Source: an uncultured Eggerthellaceae bacterium (GTDB lineage: Bacteria > Actinomycetota > Coriobacteriia > Coriobacteriales > Eggerthellaceae). From it: a stretch of 19,861 bases of DNA. The notes beneath the pieces are model-generated. The model saw nothing but the letters and a program-made list of their open reading frames with translations. It ran no database searches and was not told where the DNA came from. A program made the translations under genes and the position numbers. Positions 15,176 through 19,861 of the stretch are shown here, one piece after another. Positions within the stretch are counted from its first letter, which is position 1; every line of letters begins with the position of its first letter. Location: assembly GCA_958454405.1 (NCBI GenBank), contig CAUEBO010000052.1:1-19861 (forward strand), read 5' to 3'.

Positions 15176-16075
15176 ATGAGTGAAACCATTAAGAATCGTT
15201 ACGATTTCGTTGTGTACTTCGATGTAGAGAACGGCAACCCCAACGGCGATCCCGACGCGGGCAACATGCCGCGCATCGATCCCGAGACGAGCCTTGGTAT
15301 CGTGACCGACGTGTGCTTGAAGCGCAAGATCCGCAACTACATGGAAACGGTGAAGGAAGGCGAGCGGGGTTTCGAGATATACATCAAAGACGGTGTGCCG
15401 CTCAATGCGAGCGACCGACGCGCGCTCGACGAGTTCGGCGTGGGAACCGATGACAAGGCAATCAAAAAGCTCAAGAAAGATGATCCCGCGCTCGACGAGA
15501 AGATCCGCGACTTCATGTGCGAGACGTTCTACGATGTGCGCACGTTCGGCGCGGTGATGACCACGTTCGTCAAAGGCGCGCTCAACTGCGGGCAAGTGCG
15601 CGGTCCGGTGCAGCTGACGTTCGCTCGAAGCGTCGATCCGATTATCCCCCAAGAGGTTACCATCACGCGCGTGGCCATCACCACCGAGGCCGATGCCGAG
15701 AAGAAGGGTACCGAGATGGGCCGCAAGTACGTGGTTCCCTATGCGCTCTATCGCGGAGAGGGCTACGTTTCGGCGAACTTGGCGCGCAAATCGACGGGAT
15801 TCTCGGAGGACGACCTCGCCCTTTTGTGGGACGCTATCGTCAACATGTTCGAGCACGATCACTCGGCGGCGCGCGGCAAGATGGCGGTTCGTGCGCTCGT
15901 GGTGTTCAAACATGATAGCGAGCTTGGCAATGCGCCGTCGTACAAGCTGTTCGACGCTGTTTCAACCCAGAAGAAAGCCGGCGTGGAGGCTCCGCGTTCC
16001 ATCAACGACTATGAGGAAATAACCGTTGACGAGGGCGCCGTGCCCGAGGGGGTCACGGTTCTGAGGATGGTGTAG
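15176..16075 (+). CDS. cas7c: Type I-C CRISPR-associated protein Cas7c (Csd2), Cascade backbone
   Basis: Binds the spacer part of crRNA as a helical filament, flipping out every sixth base. 299 residues. The N-terminal RYDFVVYFDVENGNPNGDPD and the segment RIDPETSLGIVTDVCLKRKI are diagnostic for Csd2; GAVMTTFVKGALNCGQVRGP follows in the RRM-like core. The ATG at 15176 has AGGAGGG about 7 bases upstream. It is the third gene of the operon and is followed after two bases by the cas4 GTG. Confidence 0.97.
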   Translation: MSETIKNRYDFVVYFDVENGNPNGDPDAGNMPRIDPETSLGIVTDVCLKRKIRNYMETVKEGERGFEIYIKDGVPLNASDRRALDEFGVGTDDKAIKKLKKDDPALDEKIRDFMCETFYDVRTFGAVMTTFVKGALNCGQVRGPVQLTFARSVDPIIPQEVTITRVAITTEADAEKKGTEMGRKYVVPYALYRGEGYVSANLARKSTGFSEDDLALLWDAIVNMFEHDHSAARGKMAVRALVVFKHDSELGNAPSYKLFDAVSTQKKAGVEAPRSINDYEEITVDEGAVPEGVTVLRMV

Positions 16076-16077
16076 CG

Positions 16078-16740
16078 GTGTACGACGAGGACGAGTTCCT
16101 CGCGCTGTCAGGCATCCAGCACTTCGCGTTCTGCCGACGACAGTGGGCGCTCATCCATATCGAGCAAGCGTGGGCCGACAACGTGTTGACGGCCCAAGGC
16201 GAGCTCATGCACAAACGCGCCCATGATGAAGAGCTGCGCGAACGGCGAGGCGACACCCTTGTCGTTCGCGGCTTGTCGGTGCATTCGCATGCGCTCGGCT
16301 TGTTGGGGAAGTGCGACGTCGTCGAATTCCGCAAGAATTCGCATGGCCATCCTCTCGCAGGAGAGGATGGCCTTTGGCGCGCTGTGCCGGTGGAGTACAA
16401 GCGCGGGTCGAGCAAGGCGAACGATGCCGACCGACTGCAATTGTGCGCACAGGCGCTGTGCTTGGAGGAGATGCTTGGGGCGGATGTGCCCATCGGGTTC
16501 CTCTACTACGGCGAAACGCGTTCGCGCGAAAAGGTGGAGTTCGACGAGTCGTTGCGCGCCTTGGTTGGCTCGATGGCGGAGGAGATGCATGCCTTGTATC
16601 GACGTCGTCATACGCCGCGGGTGAAGCCTTTCTCGGCCTGTCGGTCGTGCTCGTTGAACGACCTCTGCCTACCGCGCGCCGTCAATCGGGCGACGGTCGG
16701 GGAGTATGTGGCCAAACGGCTTTCCGAGGAGGGGCTATGA
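16078..16740 (+). CDS. cas4: CRISPR-associated exonuclease Cas4
   Basis: RecB-like nuclease with an iron-sulfur cluster that trims prespacers and selects PAM-flanked ones together with Cas1-Cas2. 220 residues. The cluster cysteines are C19 (FAFCRRQW), C188, C191 and C197 (CRSCSLNDLC). Nuclease residues H45, D80 in GKCDVVEF, and E106 and K108 in VEYKRG are all present, so it looks active. It starts with GTG two bases after the cas7c stop and overlaps cas1 through ATGA (16737-16740). Confidence 0.95.
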   Translation: MYDEDEFLALSGIQHFAFCRRQWALIHIEQAWADNVLTAQGELMHKRAHDEELRERRGDTLVVRGLSVHSHALGLLGKCDVVEFRKNSHGHPLAGEDGLWRAVPVEYKRGSSKANDADRLQLCAQALCLEEMLGADVPIGFLYYGETRSREKVEFDESLRALVGSMAEEMHALYRRRHTPRVKPFSACRSCSLNDLCLPRAVNRATVGEYVAKRLSEEGL

Positions 16741-17768
16741 GGCATTTGCTCAATACGCTTTACGTGTTCACGGAAGATGCGTATCTCATGCTCGATGGAG
16801 AGAACGTGGTTGTACGTCGCGATGGCGCAGAGCTCGGACGGGTGCCGCTCCATACGCTCGAAGGTATTCTTTGCTTCTCGTACCGAGGGGCAAGTCCTGC
16901 CCTTATGGGCGCCTGCGTCGAACGGGGCGTCGGCTTGTCGTTCTTTGACCGGAGGGGTCGTTTCCTTGCGGGCGCATACGGCGAGCAGCGCGGGAACGTG
17001 CTGTTGCGGAAAACGCAGTACGCATGGTCTGAAGACGTCGAAAAGAGCCTTGCTATCGTTCGGAACTTCATTGTGGGAAAGCTCTACAACGGTCGTTGGG
17101 TGCTCGAGCGGGCGGTGCGCGATCATGGGTTGCGAATCGATGCGGGTTCGGTGAAAGCGGCCAGCATGAGGCTTGAAGGTTCGCTTCGCAGTGCGGCCGA
17201 GTGCGAAACGATGGATTCCTTGCGAGGGATCGAGGGCGACGCGGCTGCAGAGTATTTCGGCGTGTTCGACGAGCTGGTGTTACGAGATAAGGAGGCATTT
17301 CATTTTGCAGGCAGAGTGCGGCGTCCTCCGACCGATGCGATGAACGCCATGCTGTCTCTGTTCTACACGGTTCTGGCTTTCGATTGCGCGTCTGCGCTCG
17401 ATGGTGTTGGGCTTGATCCGTTCGTGGGCTTCATGCATGCGGATCGCCCTGGTCGGCGTTCTCTCGCTCTGGATTTGATGGAGGAGCTGCGGCCGGTGCT
17501 CGTCGATCGGTTCGTGCTTTCCGCAGTGAACAACCGGGTGGTGAGTCCGACGGATTTCGAGAAACGGGAATCGGGCGAGGTGCAGTTGAACGACGAAGGG
17601 AGGCGGGCTTTGTTCAACGCTTGGCAAGAGCGAAAGAAGGAGACGATCACCCATCCCTTTTTGAAAGAGAAGATCCCCCGGGGGCTCGTGCCGCATGTGC
17701 AGGCGCTGCTGCTCGCTCGTTGCTTGCGTGGAGACTTGGACGGCTATCCGCCGTTTTTATGGAAGTGA
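16737..17768 (+). CDS. cas1: CRISPR-associated integrase Cas1 (type I-C)
   Basis: Metal-dependent integrase that inserts new spacers at the leader end. 343 residues, normal for Cas1c. The start MRHLLNTLYV overlaps the cas4 stop; the same frame is open back to 16311, but that part lies within cas4 and is not Cas1-like. Catalytic residues are E166 in RGIEGDAA, H234 in GFMHADRPGR and D246 in LALDLMEELRP. The order and full residue set indicate an intact enzyme. Confidence 0.97.
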   Translation: MRHLLNTLYVFTEDAYLMLDGENVVVRRDGAELGRVPLHTLEGILCFSYRGASPALMGACVERGVGLSFFDRRGRFLAGAYGEQRGNVLLRKTQYAWSEDVEKSLAIVRNFIVGKLYNGRWVLERAVRDHGLRIDAGSVKAASMRLEGSLRSAAECETMDSLRGIEGDAAAEYFGVFDELVLRDKEAFHFAGRVRRPPTDAMNAMLSLFYTVLAFDCASALDGVGLDPFVGFMHADRPGRRSLALDLMEELRPVLVDRFVLSAVNNRVVSPTDFEKRESGEVQLNDEGRRALFNAWQERKKETITHPFLKEKIPRGLVPHVQALLLARCLRGDLDGYPPFLWK

Positions 17769-17778
17769 GATGGTTGGC

Positions 17779-18069
17779 ATGCTGACGGTGATTACCTACG
17801 ACGTGAATACCGAGGACCCGGCGGGCCGACGTCGCTTGCGGAAAGTGGCGCGACATTGCGTCAATTACGGTCAGCGTGTTCAGAACTCAGTGTTCGAATG
17901 CGTTGCCGATGCTGCGACGATGGTTCGTATCAAGAGCGAGCTCGTCGAGCTGATTGATCCTGAAAAGGATAGCCTGCGGTTTTATAGTCTTGGAAGCAGA
18001 TACGAGACGAAGATCGAACACATCGGTGCGAAACCGACGTATGAAGCCGAAGGGTTCTTGGCGCTGTAG
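17779..18069 (+). CDS. cas2: CRISPR-associated protein Cas2
   Basis: Small ferredoxin-fold protein that bridges two Cas1 dimers in spacer acquisition. 96 residues from MLTVITYDVNTED, the usual start and length in type I-C, with D8 at the end of the first strand and the conserved YGQRVQNSVFEC. An in-frame ATG at 17770 (three residues earlier, just after the cas1 stop) is the alternative; the SD evidence (GGAAG at 17761) is poor for both. Last gene of the operon, followed directly by a hairpin and the leader. Confidence 0.93.
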   Translation: MLTVITYDVNTEDPAGRRRLRKVARHCVNYGQRVQNSVFECVADAATMVRIKSELVELIDPEKDSLRFYSLGSRYETKIEHIGAKPTYEAEGFLAL

Positions 18070-18224
18070 GAGCAAGGTGCGAACATGAGGCTCCCAAGGG
18101 CTACACGTGAGGTTCGCACCGATTTTCACGATATTGAGGTGTCTGGCGCGTTTGTTACGCGATTTGCATTTGTCGGCTTGTACTAAATGTTGAGCGAAGC
18201 AATAGGATCGTACAGCATATTGCG
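18070..18224 (+). other. CRISPR leader
   Basis: 155 bp between the cas2 stop and the first repeat, without a gene and relatively A+T-rich in its second half (18120-18220). Its side is fixed by the repeats: the copies next to it are perfect and those at the far end decay. A promoter for pre-crRNA is expected here; TACTAAAT at 18181-18188 is a possible -10 but I see no matching -35. Confidence 0.8.
18076..18120 (+). terminator. Inverted repeat just after cas2
   Basis: GGTGCGAAC (18076-18084) and GTTCGCACC (18112-18120) form a perfect 9-bp stem with a 27-nt loop, followed by GATTTT. It probably ends the cas mRNA; the large loop leaves room for a leader-related role. Confidence 0.5.
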
Positions 18225-18575
18225 GTCACTCCCCGCGAGGGGAGTGCGGGTTGAAATATCCACGCCGAGGAGCCGGAGGGCTTCGCCGGCGTCACTCCCC
18301 GCGAGGGGAGTGCGGGTTGAAATCCTATCCCGACGACGCGGGCAACGTCTACCATGGAGTCACTCCCCGCGAGGGGAGTGCGGGTTGAAATAGGTCGGGG
18401 AACAGGTCGACGCGCTCCTGCAGGGTGTCACTCCCCGCGAGGGGAATGCGGGTTGAAATGTCTCCTGGGCGTTCGACTGGGCCGGGGCATCGTGCGTCAC
18501 TCCCTGCGAGGGGAGTGCGAGTTGAAATTCGACGGTCTGCAGCCCCGTCGCGGCGTTGCGGTAGGGTCACTCCCC
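18225..18575 (+). CRISPR. Type I-C CRISPR array: five full repeats plus a truncated sixth, five spacers
   Basis: Repeat of 33 nt: GTCACTCCCC, GCGA, GGGGAGTG, CGGGTTGAAAT, with an 8-bp stem CACTCCCC/GGGGAGTG and an 11-nt 3' handle. Repeats lie at 18225-18257, 18291-18323, 18359-18391, 18427-18459 and 18496-18528; a sixth begins at 18566 and matches only 10 bases. Copies 1-3 are identical; copy 4 has one change (GGGGAG to GGGGAA) and copy 5 two (CCCC to CCCT, GCGGG to GCGAG). Spacers are 33, 35, 35, 36 and 37 nt. The intact cas genes suggest the array is active but small. Confidence 0.97.
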
Positions 18576-18591
18576 TCTGGAGATAACATCA

Positions 18592-18622
18592 GTCATTTCT
18601 TGCTTAGAAATGAGGGTTGATT
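18592..18622 (+). repeat. Repeat-like hairpin beyond the array end (psi-repeat 2)
   Basis: GTCATTTCT TGCTT AGAAATGA GGGTTGATT: keeps GTCA, has a 7-bp stem CATTTCT/AGAAATG with bases unlike the array repeat, and ends in GGGTTGA. It shares AATGAGGGTTGA with psi-repeat 1 near cas5c. It lies 16 bases after the truncated sixth repeat. It could be a decayed terminal repeat or a second crRNA-like unit. The stretch 18576-18712 contains no gene. Confidence 0.6.
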
Positions 18623-18664
18623 CCTAAATGCCATTCAGGGTTGCCGCATCATGCGAGAGCTTTC

Positions 18665-18700
18665 CTGGCCGTGCCTTCCCCCTGTGGAGGGCACGGCCAG
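18665..18700. terminator. Long hairpin between the CRISPR array and the adenine deaminase gene
   Basis: A 15-bp stem, CTGGCCGTGCCTTCC with GGAGGGCACGGCCAG (one G-U pair on plus), loop CCCTGT, followed on plus by TTTG. It lies between two converging transcripts and may end both, but the T-run is short. Confidence 0.65.
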
Positions 18701-18712
18701 TTTGCCGGCTCT

Positions 18713-19861
18713 CTACCCCTCAACCACCAACTCTGCGAACTCGAACGTCGTGCAGTCCACCAAGCCTCGGTTCGTCAACCTCAGTTCGGGCAGGCAGGCC
18801 AACGGGATCAAGGCCATCGTCATGAACGGCGAGGGCATGGTGCAGCCGATCTCGGCCCAGGCGCTCTCCAGGGCGTGCACCTTCTCGCTCATCTCCTCGG
18901 CGGGCAGCGCGTCCATCAGGCCGGCTATCGGCAGTTCCACCAGCCCCAGCACCTCGCCGTCGGCGACGACCGCCATGCCGCCTCCGCAGGCGGCCAGCGT
19001 GTTGGCGGCCAGGGCCATGTCCTCGTCGTTCGTGCCCACCACCAGCAGGTTGTGGGCGTCGTGCGCCACGGTGGACGCCATGGCTCCGCGCTTGATGCCG
19101 AAGCCCTTGACGAAGCCGCAACCGAACGTGCCCGTCTCGTGGTGCCGCTCGAACACGAACGTCTTGAGCACGTCCTGCTCGATGTCGGACTCAAGGCGAC
19201 CGCACGTCACGGGCAGGTCGACGTGCGTCTCGAACGTGCCAACCTTGCCGGGGATGATCTCGATCGCGCGCACGCGCACGGCGCCCTCGGCTCCTTCGGG
19301 TGCATCGACGGCGAACGACTCAGGCGCGATGTCGCGCCCGAGGTGCATGGAGTGCGTCACCCACGCGGGGAACTGAAACGACGGAAGGTCGAACGTGGCC
19401 CGCCCGTCCTCGGCCACCACCTCGCCGTCGATCAGCACGCGGGTGACCCGCAGGCTCTCCAAATCGTCAAGGAACACGATGTCGGCGCACTTGCCGGGCG
19501 CGATGGAGCCCAGGTCGTGATCCATCTGGAAGCACTGCGCGCAGTTGATGGTGACCATCTGGATGGCGGTGATCGCGTCGATCCCCAGCTCCACGGCCGT
19601 GCGCACGATGTGGTCCAGGTGCCCGTCGGCCACGAGCGTGTGCGGGTGCGTGTCGTCGCTCACCAGCATGGCGAAGCGCGTGTCGATGTCGTGCGCCAGC
19701 ACGGCCTCGGCCAGCACGGGCAGGTCCTTCCATGCCGACCCGTAGCGCAGCTGCGCGTACATCCCCAGGCGCATCTTCGCCAGCGCGTCATCGGCGCGCG
19801 TGGACTCGTGGCAGCAGCGCACGCCGGAGGCGACGTAGGCGTTCAGGCCCCGGTCGGTCTC
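18713..19861 (-). CDS. ade: Adenine deaminase, N-terminal part outside the window
   Basis: Hydrolyses adenine to hypoxanthine and ammonia in purine salvage; amidohydrolase superfamily, cytosolic. The visible 382 residues are the C-terminal two thirds of a protein normally near 570-600. The frame stays open to the last base (LNAYVASGVRCCHESTRADD), so the GTG near 19822 is not the start. Visible features are the SGVRCCHEST His-Glu pair, the metal-ligand segment LVSDDTHPHTL, GHLDHIVRTAVELG, LGSIAPGKCADIVFL at the return to the small domain, and the family's long C-terminal domain with GMAVVADGEVLGLVELPIAGLM. The HE residue is preceded by Cys rather than the more usual Asp. It converges on the CRISPR array and is unrelated to it. 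Confidence 0.92.
   Translation of the reverse strand, partial: ETDRGLNAYVASGVRCCHESTRADDALAKMRLGMYAQLRYGSAWKDLPVLAEAVLAHDIDTRFAMLVSDDTHPHTLVADGHLDHIVRTAVELGIDAITAIQMVTINCAQCFQMDHDLGSIAPGKCADIVFLDDLESLRVTRVLIDGEVVAEDGRATFDLPSFQFPAWVTHSMHLGRDIAPESFAVDAPEGAEGAVRVRAIEIIPGKVGTFETHVDLPVTCGRLESDIEQDVLKTFVFERHHETGTFGCGFVKGFGIKRGAMASTVAHDAHNLLVVGTNDEDMALAANTLAACGGGMAVVADGEVLGLVELPIAGLMDALPAEEMSEKVHALESAWAEIGCTMPSPFMTMALIPLACLPELRLTNRGLVDCTTFEFAELVVEG

Noticed and set aside
15959..15968. TTTCAACCC inside cas7c as another repeat-like element
   Set aside because: It has no neighbouring stem or GTGAC end and lies in conserved coding sequence.
16311..16736. Extended N-terminus of Cas1
   Set aside because: This part of the frame lies inside cas4; Cas1 begins at the ATGA overlap with MRHLLNTLYV.
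18155..18620. Short open frames across the array (repeated ARGVRVE or LAGSD-type peptides)
   Set aside because: They are translations of the CRISPR repeats, not genes.
19820..19822. GTG as the start of the adenine deaminase gene
   Set aside because: The frame continues upstream to the window edge with family-typical residues, so the gene is cut by the window.

Overview
The window is high-GC DNA whose gene content suggests an actinobacterium of the class Coriobacteriia, most likely an Eggerthella-like gut genus. The grounds are an accD-accA fusion inside a fatty-acid operon, strong GC bias at third codon positions, and a type I-C CRISPR-Cas locus of a kind known from Eggerthella. The genus is an inference; no rRNA or marker gene is present.

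Layout. (1) 1-4988, plus strand: the 3' part of a type II fatty-acid synthesis operon: fabG (partial), fabF, fabZ and a fused acetyl-CoA carboxyltransferase accDA. (2) 5089-10101: a DUF523-GNAT fusion on plus, convergent with a large SWIM/SNF2 helicase on minus, followed by a minus-strand Nudix hydrolase. (3) 10331-18575: a complete type I-C CRISPR-Cas system in the order cas3 / cas5c-cas8c(cas11c)-cas7c-cas4-cas1-cas2 / leader / array of five spacers. (4) 18713-19861, minus strand: the C-terminal part of an adenine deaminase running off the window.

The most interesting part is the 229-bp gap between cas3 and cas5c. On the minus strand it holds what looks like a one-guide crRNA gene aimed at the cas promoter region: a promoter-like pair (TTGATT, 17 bp, CACAAT) whose predicted start falls on the first base of a degenerate CRISPR repeat; that repeat keeps the GTCA start, a hairpin rebuilt with different paired bases, and the GGGTTGAAAT handle; then comes a 23-nt guide, then a strong hairpin abutting the end of cas3. 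The guide matches a site just downstream of the cas5c promoter. That site has a TTC PAM, the type I-C consensus. Guide positions 1-5, 7, 8, 10 and 11 match, 14 of the first 20 match overall, and mismatches include positions 6, 12 and 18, which Cascade flips out. This predicts that Cascade loaded with this RNA represses its own operon. Crumbs of similar design (a second repeat-like hairpin plus a terminator-like hairpin) lie beyond the distal end of the array.

How the genes work together: FabG, FabF and FabZ run the elongation cycle that uses malonyl-CoA made by AccDA with biotin carboxylase and BCCP encoded elsewhere. Cas5c processes crRNA and, with Cas7c, Cas8c and the internally translated Cas11c, forms Cascade. 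Cas3 degrades the target, and Cas4-Cas1-Cas2 add spacers next to the leader. Other leads are a decayed biotin-carboxylase-like N-terminal domain on AccDA and an internal cas11c start in cas8c. All statements come from reading the sequence; no database search was run.
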